From an uncultured Polaribacter sp. (lineage in GTDB: Bacteria; Bacteroidota; Bacteroidia; Flavobacteriales; Flavobacteriaceae): 64,000 bases of DNA. The stretch spans positions 366,310 to 430,309 of the forward strand of contig CALSOT010000002.1 of assembly GCA_943788045.1 (NCBI GenBank), written 5' to 3'. The notes under the pieces were generated by a model. It did not search any database. It was given only the letters and a program-made list of their open reading frames with translations, and had not been told where the DNA came from. A program made the position numbers and the translations under genes. This document shows positions 25,739-33,218 of this stretch, piece by piece. The stretch's first letter is position 1. The number at the start of each line of letters is the position of its first letter.

Positions 25739-25921
25739 AAAGGTGTTTTTAGAAGTCTTTAAATTTTGTAAAATTGCATACGTACGCAACTTTTATCGCG
25801 TACGTATGCAATTCGCATCGGGTCAGGGTTGAGTAACTATTGCGTAAGTATGGAATTTTAAAACCCGTAAGTATTTGTTTTTGAGTTATTTGTGTTTTAT
25901 TTTTTTTGGTATAACACCTTT
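25739..25921. repeat. Palindromic repeat island, possible MITE-like remnant
   Basis: A perfect 16-bp inverted repeat (aattgcatacgtacgc, 25772-25787; gcgtacgtatgcaatt, 25798-25813; 10-nt loop) is followed by a third, partial copy gcgtaagtatggaatt (25842-25857, 14 of 16 identical to the right arm) and a shorter trace near 25866. The island is bounded by a 9-bp inverted repeat (aaaggtgtt at 25739, aacaccttt at 25913). The 183-bp layout resembles a non-autonomous element, but I see no target duplication or transposase. Confidence 0.45.
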
Positions 25922-26293
25922 TTTGCGCCAATAAATCATTCAGTTTTTGTGATAAATCATCATCAAAATAAAAGAATCAAAGGTTGGAGTTTTTTGTGAA
26001 TTCTGTCATTCCGATAACATCAATTTTTTAGTCTTCTTGTTTAAAATTATCTTATTTATCTTATACTTTGTCATTTATGTTTGGTAAGTTTTTATCTTGA
26101 GTAATAAAAGTTAAGTTTGTTATTGGTTAGATTTATTTATGAAATACAATATAACTTACTATTTTTTTTTGTGTAAAAATTTTAAATGTATAATTTGAAA
26201 ATCAACGATTTAAATTGATGGGTAACTGTTTGACGGTAAAAATAATACAAAAAAATATACCTTTAGAATGTAATGGAATCATAATGAAAATGT

Positions 26294-26301
26294 TATTTTT
26301 G
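26294..26301 (+). promoter_or_regulatory. -7 promoter box for rimO
   Basis: TATTTTTG matches TAnnTTTG. No exact -33 TTTG is at the expected distance. It would give a leader of about 85 nt before the rimO ATG. Confidence 0.5.
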
Positions 26302-26389
26302 CATTCGTTTTAATTTTGTAAGGTTAAAGCAAGAATTAATTAAAATATAAAGCCTAAAGCCCATTAGCTCAAGGCGAAAAGCAATAAAT

Positions 26390-27742
26390 ATGCGTACAAA
26401 AACCATCAAAAAAAATAAGATTAACGTTGTTACTTTAGGTTGTTCTAAGAATATTTATGACTCAGAAGTTTTAATGGGGCAATTAAAGGCTAATGGAAAA
26501 GAGGTGGTTCATGAAGATCCTGAGGATGATGGTAACATTGTTGTAATTAATACATGTGGATTTATTGGTAAAGCAAAGGAAGAGTCTATTGATACAATTT
26601 TACATTATGCTAAAAGAAAAGAAGCTGGTGAAATAGATAAAGTTTTTGTTTCAGGGTGCTTAAGTGAACGCTATAAACCTGATTTAGAAAAAGAAATAAC
26701 AAACGTAGATCAGTATTTTGGTACACACGATTTACCAAATCTTTTACAAGCTTTAGAGGCTGATTATAGACACGAATTAATTGGTGAACGTTTAACAACT
26801 ACGCCAAAACATTATGCGTATTTAAAAATTGCAGAAGGTTGTGATAGACCTTGCTCTTTTTGTGCAATTCCTTTAATGAGAGGTAAACATGTATCTACAC
26901 CGATTGAAGATATTGTAACCGAAGCAAAAAAATTAGCAGAAAAAGGTATTAAAGAAGTAATGTTAATTGCGCAAGATTTAACCTATTACGGATTAGATAT
27001 TTACAAAAAAAGAGCTTTAGCAGATTTACTAGAAGCACTTGCAAAAGTAGAAGGTATTGAATGGATTCGTATGCATTATGCTTTTCCTACCGGTTTTCCT
27101 ATGGATGTTTTAGAGGTAATGAAACGTGAGCCTAAAGTATGTAACTATTTAGATATACCCTTGCAACATATTAATACGGAGTTATTAAAATCTATGAAAC
27201 GAGGAACAACGCACGAGAAAACAACTGCGCTAATTCATAAATTTAGAGAGGCTGTGCCAGAAATGGCAATTAGAACTACGCTAATTGTTGGGTATCCTGG
27301 AGAGACCGAAGAAATGTTTCAAGAATTAAAAGATTGGGTAGAAGAAATGCGTTTTGAGCGCATGGGGGCTTTCGAGTATTCTCATGAAGAAAATACAGGT
27401 GCTTATGTTTTAGAAGATGACGTACCTGCAGAAGTAAAGTTTAAAAGGGTAAATGAAATTATGGAAATTCAATCTCAAATTTCTTGGGAATTGAATCAAG
27501 CAAAAGTAGGTAAGACTTTTAGATGTTTGTTTGATAGAAAAGACGGAGAATTTTTCTATGGAAGAACAGAATCGGATTCGCCAGATGTAGATAATGATGT
27601 TATTGTAGATGCAAAAGAGCATTATATTAAAGTAGGTGAATTTATTGATATTGAAATTCATGAAGCTGGTGATTACGATTTATATGGAACACCAGTTGTA
27701 AAGCAAGAAAAGCCAGTGCCTTTAAATCAGAAAAGAAAATAA
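26390..27742 (+). CDS. rimO: Ribosomal protein S12 methylthiotransferase RimO
   Basis: Radical-SAM methylthiotransferase that modifies an aspartate of ribosomal protein S12. The N-terminal UPF0004 domain starts INVVTLGCSKNIYDSEVLMG and holds Cys residues for the auxiliary cluster. The radical-SAM CxxxCxxC motif is GCDRPCSFCAIPLMRGKH near residue 150, and a C-terminal TRAM domain covers residues ~370-440 (FRCLFDRKDGEFFYGRTESD). The length of 450 aa and LDIPLQHINTELLKSMKRG are RimO-like, and DSPDVDNDV is typical of RimO rather than MiaB. It ends at a strong terminator. Confidence 0.95.
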   Translation: MRTKTIKKNKINVVTLGCSKNIYDSEVLMGQLKANGKEVVHEDPEDDGNIVVINTCGFIGKAKEESIDTILHYAKRKEAGEIDKVFVSGCLSERYKPDLEKEITNVDQYFGTHDLPNLLQALEADYRHELIGERLTTTPKHYAYLKIAEGCDRPCSFCAIPLMRGKHVSTPIEDIVTEAKKLAEKGIKEVMLIAQDLTYYGLDIYKKRALADLLEALAKVEGIEWIRMHYAFPTGFPMDVLEVMKREPKVCNYLDIPLQHINTELLKSMKRGTTHEKTTALIHKFREAVPEMAIRTTLIVGYPGETEEMFQELKDWVEEMRFERMGAFEYSHEENTGAYVLEDDVPAEVKFKRVNEIMEIQSQISWELNQAKVGKTFRCLFDRKDGEFFYGRTESDSPDVDNDVIVDAKEHYIKVGEFIDIEIHEAGDYDLYGTPVVKQEKPVPLNQKRK

Positions 27743-27752
27743 ATAATGAATT

Positions 27753-27777
27753 CCCTACTTTACGTAGGGTTTTTTTT
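27753..27777 (+). terminator. rimO terminator
   Basis: CCCTAC (27753-27758) pairs with GTAGGG (27764-27769) around a five-base loop and is followed by eight T residues, 10 nt after the rimO stop. Confidence 0.88.
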
Positions 27778-27995
27778 ATACATATGGTTGCGGTGAAAAA
27801 AATATTTTTAATTGTAGATCTATTAAATTTTATGGAGTGCTATTTTATATAACCAACTGATTTTCTCTTGGAGGAAAAACATTTTGTTTGCATACCATGC
27901 CTAATAGTGAAAGTGATAATTGTAATTAATCCGAAAAAAGAAGAGGCAAGCCATGATTCTAGTTTTTGGTATTGTGATTTAGCTAAAATACTTTT

Positions 27996-28013
27996 ATCTA
28001 TCCGCGGATAGAT
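27996..28013. promoter_or_regulatory. 18-bp perfect palindrome (candidate operator)
   Basis: ATCTATCCGCGGATAGAT is fully self-complementary with a GC-rich centre unlike the AT-rich surroundings. It lies 145 bp before the bshC ATG. It could bind a dimeric regulator; no function is shown. Confidence 0.35.
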
Positions 28014-28158
28014 TCATTATCTTGTTAAAACTTTGTTAGATTCATTTTAGCTTAAAGGCAAAGGGTAAAATATTCGTATTTTTATCAAAAATAAACAAAC
28101 TACATGCACGGTATAACAGATTCTGATTGTTGTCTAAAAAGTGTTATTCTTAACTAAT

Positions 28159-29751
28159 ATGAATATAACACATATCCCTTTTAAAAAGACCGGGTTTTTC
28201 TCTAAAACAATGCTAGATTATTTAGAGAAGAATGAAGCAATACAACCTTTTTATAACAATTTCCCTCATATTTCTGGTTTCCATAATCAGATAGAAGAGA
28301 AGCAAAAACTGTTTCGTTTGCAATCTAGATTGGTGTTGGTTGACGCTTTAAAAAGTCAATATAAAAATTTCAATATTTCTAAAAAGACGAGTGAATATAT
28401 AGAGATTTTAAAGAAACAAAATACGTTTACAGTTACTACGGGTCATCAATTAAACTTGTTTACCGGGCCTTTATATTTCTTGTATAAAATTATTTCTACC
28501 ATTAATTTGTGCGAAGAATTATCAGAAAAATTTCCAGAACAAAATTTTGTTCCCATATATTGGATGGCAACAGAAGATCATGATTTTGAAGAAATTAATT
28601 ATTTTAATTTTGAAGGTAAAAAAGTACAATGGAATAGAAAAGATGGTGGACCAGTAGGACGCTTTTCTACAGAAGGTTTAGAAGATGTATTTAATGTATT
28701 TTCGAATCATTTAGGAAGTTCTAAAAATGCAGAATTTATAAGAAAACTTTTTTCTGATGGATATTTAAAACATAAAAATTTAGCAGATGCAACGCGTTAC
28801 ATTGCAAATGAATTGTTTGGCGAGTTTGGTTTGGTAATTCTTGATGGAGATGATGCTGATTTAAAACAATTGTTTAATCCGATTGTAAAAGACGAATTAG
28901 AAAACCAGACTTCTTTTAATGCGGTTTCTAAAACAATTAAAGATTTAGAGAAAAATTATAAAATTCAAGTTACTCCTAGAGAGCTAAATTTGTTTTATTT
29001 GGGCGATGAGTTTAGAGAACGCATCATTTTTGAAGATGGAATTTATAAAGTTAACAATACAAAAATTACTTTTTCTAAAGCAGAAATTTTAAAAGAGGTT
29101 GATAACAATCCAAAAGCTTTTTCGCCAAATGTAATTATGAGGCCTTTATATCAAGAAGTTATTTTACCAAACCTTTGTTATTTAGGCGGAGGAGGAGAAA
29201 TGGCGTATTGGCTAGAGTTAAAAAATTATTTTGATGAAGTTCAAATACCTTTTCCTATTTTATTGTTGCGTAATTCTGTACAAGTAGTTTCAGAAAAACA
29301 AGTAAATAAGCTTGGTAAGTTAAATATTTCTCTTGAAGAACTGTTTTTAAAACAATATGATTTATTGTCTAAAAAAGTAATTGAAAACTCTGAGATTAAG
29401 GTTAACTTCGATGCCAAGATTCAGTTTTTAGAAAAGCAGTTTTTAGAATTGAAAGAAATAGCCCAAAAAACAGATGTTTCTTTTGTAAATGCCGTAAATG
29501 CACAAGAAAGAAAACAACTTAAAGGATTGCAAAATCTGCAAAAACGTTTGTTAAAAGCAGAGAAAAAAAGACAAAAAGATGTAGTTGATAGAATTACTCA
29601 ACTTCAAAATGAAATTTTACCAAACCAAAGCTTAGAAGAGCGACAACGTAACTTCTCTGAATATTATTTAGCGTATGGTTCTTCATTTATAAAAGCGTTA
29701 AAAGGAGCTTTAAAACCTTTACAATTAGAGTTTACAGTACTAGAATTATAA
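28159..29751 (+). CDS. bshC: Bacillithiol biosynthesis cysteine-adding enzyme BshC
   Basis: Adds cysteine to glucosaminyl-malate in the last step of bacillithiol synthesis. The N-terminus MNITHIPFKKTGFFSKTMLDYL fits the family once the start is moved from the GTG at 28141 to the ATG at 28159 (530 aa). Family signatures are TVTTGHQLNLFTGPLYFLYKI, VPIYWMATEDHDFEEINYF (nucleotidyl-transferase-like core) and YLGGGGEMAYWLELKNYF. A C-terminal coiled coil covers about residues 420-500. It is coupled to rlmF by a TAATG overlap. No bshA or bshB is in the window. Confidence 0.94.
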   Translation: MNITHIPFKKTGFFSKTMLDYLEKNEAIQPFYNNFPHISGFHNQIEEKQKLFRLQSRLVLVDALKSQYKNFNISKKTSEYIEILKKQNTFTVTTGHQLNLFTGPLYFLYKIISTINLCEELSEKFPEQNFVPIYWMATEDHDFEEINYFNFEGKKVQWNRKDGGPVGRFSTEGLEDVFNVFSNHLGSSKNAEFIRKLFSDGYLKHKNLADATRYIANELFGEFGLVILDGDDADLKQLFNPIVKDELENQTSFNAVSKTIKDLEKNYKIQVTPRELNLFYLGDEFRERIIFEDGIYKVNNTKITFSKAEILKEVDNNPKAFSPNVIMRPLYQEVILPNLCYLGGGGEMAYWLELKNYFDEVQIPFPILLLRNSVQVVSEKQVNKLGKLNISLEELFLKQYDLLSKKVIENSEIKVNFDAKIQFLEKQFLELKEIAQKTDVSFVNAVNAQERKQLKGLQNLQKRLLKAEKKRQKDVVDRITQLQNEILPNQSLEERQRNFSEYYLAYGSSFIKALKGALKPLQLEFTVLEL

Positions 29752-30605
29752 TGAAAGAAAAAGGCCTACACCAAAAGAATAATTTCAAAAACGGTTATAA
29801 TTTTAAGGAATTAATTATTAAAAACCCAGCATTAAAAGAATTTATTGTTAAAAATGAATTTGGTACTGTAACGATAGATTTTTCGAATCTAGAGGGAGTA
29901 AGAGAGCTGAATAAAGCTTTAATCTGTTCTTTAGATAAAATTTCTAACTGGAATTTTCCTAAAGAAAATTTATGCCCTCCAATTCCAGGACGTTTAGACT
30001 ATATTCATTATTTGGCAGATTTACTTTCACTAAAAGGTGCTGCAAAAATTTTAGATATTGGTACAGGTGCAACGTGTATTTATCCTCTTTTAGGAGTTTC
30101 TGCTTACGATTGGAATTTTGTGGCAACAGATATCGATTTAGATTCTTTAGATACTGCGCAAGATATTATTGACGACAATAAACTTACAGAGAAAATTGAA
30201 TTGCGTCAACAATTAAAAGAAGAAAATATTTTAAAGGGTATTATCGTTGATGGAGATTCTTTCACAGCTGTAATGTGTAATCCTCCTTTTTACAAGTCTG
30301 CAGAAGAAGCACAAGGAGCAAATGGTAGAAAATCTAAAAATTTAGGAAACAACGCAGTTAGAAATTTTGCGGGTAACAATAACGAATTATGGTACATTGG
30401 AGGTGAGAAAGCCTTTTTACATAATTACTTATATGAAAGTTCTTTGTACAAAACTTCTAGTAAATGGTTTACAAGTTTAGTTTCTAAGAAAGAAAATGTA
30501 AAAAGTTTAGAAAAATCATCTAAGAAATTAGGCGCTACTGAATTTAAAGTAATTCCGATGCATCAAGGTAATAAAGTAACCAGAATTGTTGCTTGGAGAT
30601 TTTAA
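29751..30605 (+). CDS. rlmF: 23S rRNA (adenine(1618)-N(6))-methyltransferase RlmF
   Basis: SAM-dependent N6-methyltransferase acting on A1618 of 23S rRNA. Typical segments are MKEKGLHQKNNFKNGYNF, LCPPIPGRLDYIHYLADLL, the SAM motif AKILDIGTGATCIYPLLG near residue 98 and the catalytic AVMCNPPFYKSAEEA (NPPF). The length of 284 aa is normal. Its ATG overlaps the bshC stop by 1 nt, so it is translated from the same transcript. It converges on a membrane-protein pair 58 nt away. Confidence 0.95.
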   Translation: MKEKGLHQKNNFKNGYNFKELIIKNPALKEFIVKNEFGTVTIDFSNLEGVRELNKALICSLDKISNWNFPKENLCPPIPGRLDYIHYLADLLSLKGAAKILDIGTGATCIYPLLGVSAYDWNFVATDIDLDSLDTAQDIIDDNKLTEKIELRQQLKEENILKGIIVDGDSFTAVMCNPPFYKSAEEAQGANGRKSKNLGNNAVRNFAGNNNELWYIGGEKAFLHNYLYESSLYKTSSKWFTSLVSKKENVKSLEKSSKKLGATEFKVIPMHQGNKVTRIVAWRF

Positions 30606-30663
30606 ATTGATGGCATTTTGTGAAAGAATGATGGACTAATTATAAATTGACTTTTACAGGTAT

Positions 30664-31266
30664 TTAATTAAAAACGACATCTTCAATCTTATACTTTTTA
30701 CAAATTAAATGCAATAGCGTATAAACCAACATGTGCACGAATACTAAACAAATAAAAGCATATAGTGGCACTCCCAGAAGCTGATAAGGCCAATAATAAG
30801 TCCAAACACCTAATTGAATGGTAATTACTTCTCCAAACGCAGGTAGAATTAATGCCAATACAATTGCTAAAAGAATCTTGTTTTTTTGAGTTTGTTTTTT
30901 TAATAAAGGAATTAAATTTCGTTCTAATTTGTATAAGTAATGAAAAGCTAACATCCAAGCAAAAGGCAACCAAAGAGGCAGTTCTCTTGTAACTTTATGA
31001 TATTCCCAGTATCCATTTGCAACACCCCAAGTTTCGCCAACAATTCCTCCAAAACCAGTAAGAAGCATACCTGCTATAAGCAACCAATTTTTGTTTGATT
31101 TTGGCAGAATGATTTCTTTGTAAACATTATGTGCAATTTTTAGAATTAAGATTCCTGCAAGTATCGCATCATATTCTTTTAAGACTCCAATGAGAATCCC
31201 AGCAATAATAAGCTTATTGATTGCTTTAAGTATTTCTTTAAAAAACTTTTTTTTGTTGGTAATCAA
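30664..31266 (-). CDS. Hypothetical integral membrane protein
   Basis: I do not recognise this 200-aa protein. It has about six hydrophobic segments, including LIIAGILIGVL, WLLIAGMLLTGFGGIVGE, the helix pair ILLAIVLALILPAFGEVITI and PLYAFICLVFVHMLVYTLL, with short charged loops and several conserved-looking Trp, Tyr and Glu residues (GETWGVANGYWEYH, LGVWTYYWPYQLLG). Its start follows the upstream 92-aa gene by 4 nt, so the two are probably co-transcribed and may act together. No enzyme motif is visible. Confidence 0.7.
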   Translation of the reverse strand: MITNKKKFFKEILKAINKLIIAGILIGVLKEYDAILAGILILKIAHNVYKEIILPKSNKNWLLIAGMLLTGFGGIVGETWGVANGYWEYHKVTRELPLWLPFAWMLAFHYLYKLERNLIPLLKKQTQKNKILLAIVLALILPAFGEVITIQLGVWTYYWPYQLLGVPLYAFICLVFVHMLVYTLLHLICKKYKIEDVVFN

Positions 31267-31270
31267 ATTT

Positions 31271-31549
31271 TTAAAGTTGTTTTTTTATTTTTTGATATTT
31301 CTTTTCATATATCTTAAAGGAAACATAATACGTTAGTAAAAAATAAACACTAAAAATTGTAATAAATTTAAATGCGAAATTTAAAGTAAAAAATCCTTGT
31401 AAACTTTCTAATGCCTGAAAAACAACACTAAAAGGAATTGCAAAATAAAGACTTTGAAAAATAGCATACTTAACTCTGTTGTCTCTTTTTGTCTCCCAAT
31501 ATTTGATGAGGTTATCGTCTTTTAATTGTTTCTTTTCTTTAGGATTCAT
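31271..31549 (-). CDS. Small two-helix membrane protein
   Basis: A 92-aa protein with a charged N-terminus (MNPKEKKQLKDDNLIKYWE) and two hydrophobic helices (YAIFQSLYFAIPFSVVFQAL and FAFKFITIFSVYFLLTYYV), ending in a lysine-rich tail. Not assigned to a family. It is 4 nt upstream of the six-helix protein, and the pair looks like a small operon. Confidence 0.65.
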   Translation of the reverse strand: MNPKEKKQLKDDNLIKYWETKRDNRVKYAIFQSLYFAIPFSVVFQALESLQGFFTLNFAFKFITIFSVYFLLTYYVSFKIYEKKYQKIKKQL

Positions 31550-31577
31550 GGTGTAGTTTATAAGATTTCAAATATAA

Positions 31578-31606
31578 AAAAAACCAAAGGATAATCCTTC
31601 GGTTTT
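31578..31606 (-). terminator. lpd terminator
   Basis: A 13-bp stem with one mismatch (aaaaccaaaggat, 31580-31592; atccttcggtttt, 31594-31606). Read on the minus strand it ends in a run of eight T residues, 65 nt after the lpd stop. Confidence 0.72.
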
Positions 31607-31670
31607 CTTTAATGTATTGTTTTATTAGAAACTCCCTCATATTTATAAGGAGTTACAAATAAGTAATTTT

Positions 31671-33059
31671 TTATAAATGTATCACTTCATCATAAGCATC
31701 TGCTACTGCCTCCATAACAGCTTCACTCATAGTTGGGTGAGGGTGAATTGTTTTTAAAACATCATGACCAGTAGTTTCTAATTTTCTACCTAAGACTGCT
31801 TCAGCAATCATATCGGTAACTCCAGCACCAATCATATGACAACCTAACCATTCGCCATATTTTGCATCAAAAATTACTTTTACGAAACCTTCAGTAGTTC
31901 CTGCTGCCGTTGCTTTACCAGATGCAGAAAAAGGAAATTTACCTACTTTTATATCGTAGCCTGCTTCTTTCGCCTTTGCTTCAGTAAATCCAACAGATGC
32001 AATTTCTGGGGTAGCGTATGTACAACCAGGAACGTTTCCATAATCAATCGTTTCTGTGTGTAAACCGGCTAACTTTTCAACACATGTAATTCCTTCTGCA
32101 GAGGCCACGTGTGCCAAAGCTTGGCCAGGAACAACATCTCCTATTGCATAGTAACCCGGAATATTTGTTTGGTAAAAATCGTTTACTAAGATTTTGTCTC
32201 TGTCAACAATAATACCCACATCTTCTAACCCAATATTTTCTATGTTAGATTTAATTCCAACTGCCGATAATAAAATATCTGCTTTTAAAGTTTCTTCACC
32301 TTTTTTAGTTTTCACAGTTGCAACTACGCCTTCTCCAGAAGTATCTACAGACTCAACAGAAGAGTTCGTCATTACTTTAATTCCGGCTTTTTTAAGTGAT
32401 TTTTCAAATTGTTTAGAAACATCAATGTCTTCTACCGGCACTATATTTGGCATAAATTCTACAATAGTCACATCAGTCCCCATTGTGTTGTAAAAATGAG
32501 CAAACTCAACACCAATTGCACCAGAACCAACAACAATCATAGATTTCGGTTGGCTTGGTAAAGTCATTGCTTTTCTATAGCCAATTACTTTTTCACCATC
32601 TTGTGGAAGATTAGGTAATTCTCTAGATCTTGCGCCTGTTGCAATAATAATATTGTCTGCGCTATATTCAGTTACCTTTCCATCTTCTGACGTAACATCA
32701 ACTTTTTTACCTGTTTTAATCTTACCAAAACCGTCAATAATATCAATTTTGTTTTTCTTCATTAAAAAAGCAACACCTTTGCTCATGCCATTTGCAACAC
32801 CACGGCTTCTTTTAATAACGGCATCAAAATCTTTATCTATAGCTTCTGCCTTTAAACCATATTGGTCAACATGTTTTAAATAATCATACACTTGTGCAGA
32901 TTTTAGTAATGCTTTTGTTGGTATACATCCCCAGTTTAAGCAAATTCCGCCTAAGTTTTCTTTTTCTACAATGGCAACTTTAAAGCCTAATTGAGAAGCT
33001 CTAATCCCAGTTACATATCCTCCAGGTCCGCTTCCAATAATAATGATATCGTATTTCAT
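31671..33059 (-). CDS. lpd: Dihydrolipoyl dehydrogenase
   Basis: FAD-dependent E3 of the pyruvate, 2-oxoglutarate and branched-chain 2-oxoacid dehydrogenases and the glycine cleavage system. FAD motif IIIGSGPGGYVTGIRASQ, redox disulfide in GGICLNWGCIPTKALLKSA, NAD motif MIVVGSGAIGVEFAHFYN near residue 175, and the C-terminal catalytic His-Glu dyad in TIHPHPTMSEAVMEA. The length of 462 aa is typical. A structured repeat (33105-33180) lies 45 nt upstream of the start in the same orientation, and a terminator follows the gene. No E1 or E2 gene is in the window. Confidence 0.97.
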   Translation of the reverse strand: MKYDIIIIGSGPGGYVTGIRASQLGFKVAIVEKENLGGICLNWGCIPTKALLKSAQVYDYLKHVDQYGLKAEAIDKDFDAVIKRSRGVANGMSKGVAFLMKKNKIDIIDGFGKIKTGKKVDVTSEDGKVTEYSADNIIIATGARSRELPNLPQDGEKVIGYRKAMTLPSQPKSMIVVGSGAIGVEFAHFYNTMGTDVTIVEFMPNIVPVEDIDVSKQFEKSLKKAGIKVMTNSSVESVDTSGEGVVATVKTKKGEETLKADILLSAVGIKSNIENIGLEDVGIIVDRDKILVNDFYQTNIPGYYAIGDVVPGQALAHVASAEGITCVEKLAGLHTETIDYGNVPGCTYATPEIASVGFTEAKAKEAGYDIKVGKFPFSASGKATAAGTTEGFVKVIFDAKYGEWLGCHMIGAGVTDMIAEAVLGRKLETTGHDVLKTIHPHPTMSEAVMEAVADAYDEVIHL

Positions 33060-33104
33060 AATTGTAATCGTAATTATTTATCTATGTTGATGTTGTTTGT
33101 TTTA

Positions 33105-33180
33105 TTTTGGGCGTTTTAACAGGCTTTCTGTTTTATCTTTTGCAAAAAAAGCAAAAGGATGTCACTTCAATCCTTAACGC
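33105..33180 (-). repeat. Structured leader element, copy B (upstream of lpd)
   Basis: A 76-nt relative of the element at 14410-14495, on the minus strand between argS and lpd. It shares the start GCGTTAAGGATTGA and the end AAAGCCTGTTAAAACGCCC, which can pair through GCGTT/AACGC, and has an internal hairpin CTTTTGC/GCAAAAG. Upstream is TAAATTGC, a poor -7-like sequence. Like copy A it lies a few tens of bases before a start codon and points toward it. Confidence 0.65.
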
Positions 33181-33218
33181 TTGCAATTTACTAACTTTAG
33201 TTTTTACAGCCAACTAAT

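Larger units (their letters stand above)
25613..26389. other. Long intergenic region between ftsY and rimO
   Basis: 777 bp without a credible gene. It holds the ftsY terminator (25643-25680), a palindromic repeat island (25739-25921) and the rimO promoter box (26294-26301). The 60-codon minus-strand ORF across the repeat island looks like chance. The rest is AT-rich. Confidence 0.55.
27743..28158. other. Intergenic region upstream of bshC
   Basis: About 416 bp. It contains the rimO terminator (27753-27777) and an 18-bp perfect palindrome (27996-28013). I found no gene and no convincing promoter for bshC. Confidence 0.5.

Noticed and set aside
25749-25931. 60-aa minus-strand ORF over the repeat island
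   Set aside because: It exists because the palindrome lacks stops in that frame; the peptide has no recognisable features or upstream signals.
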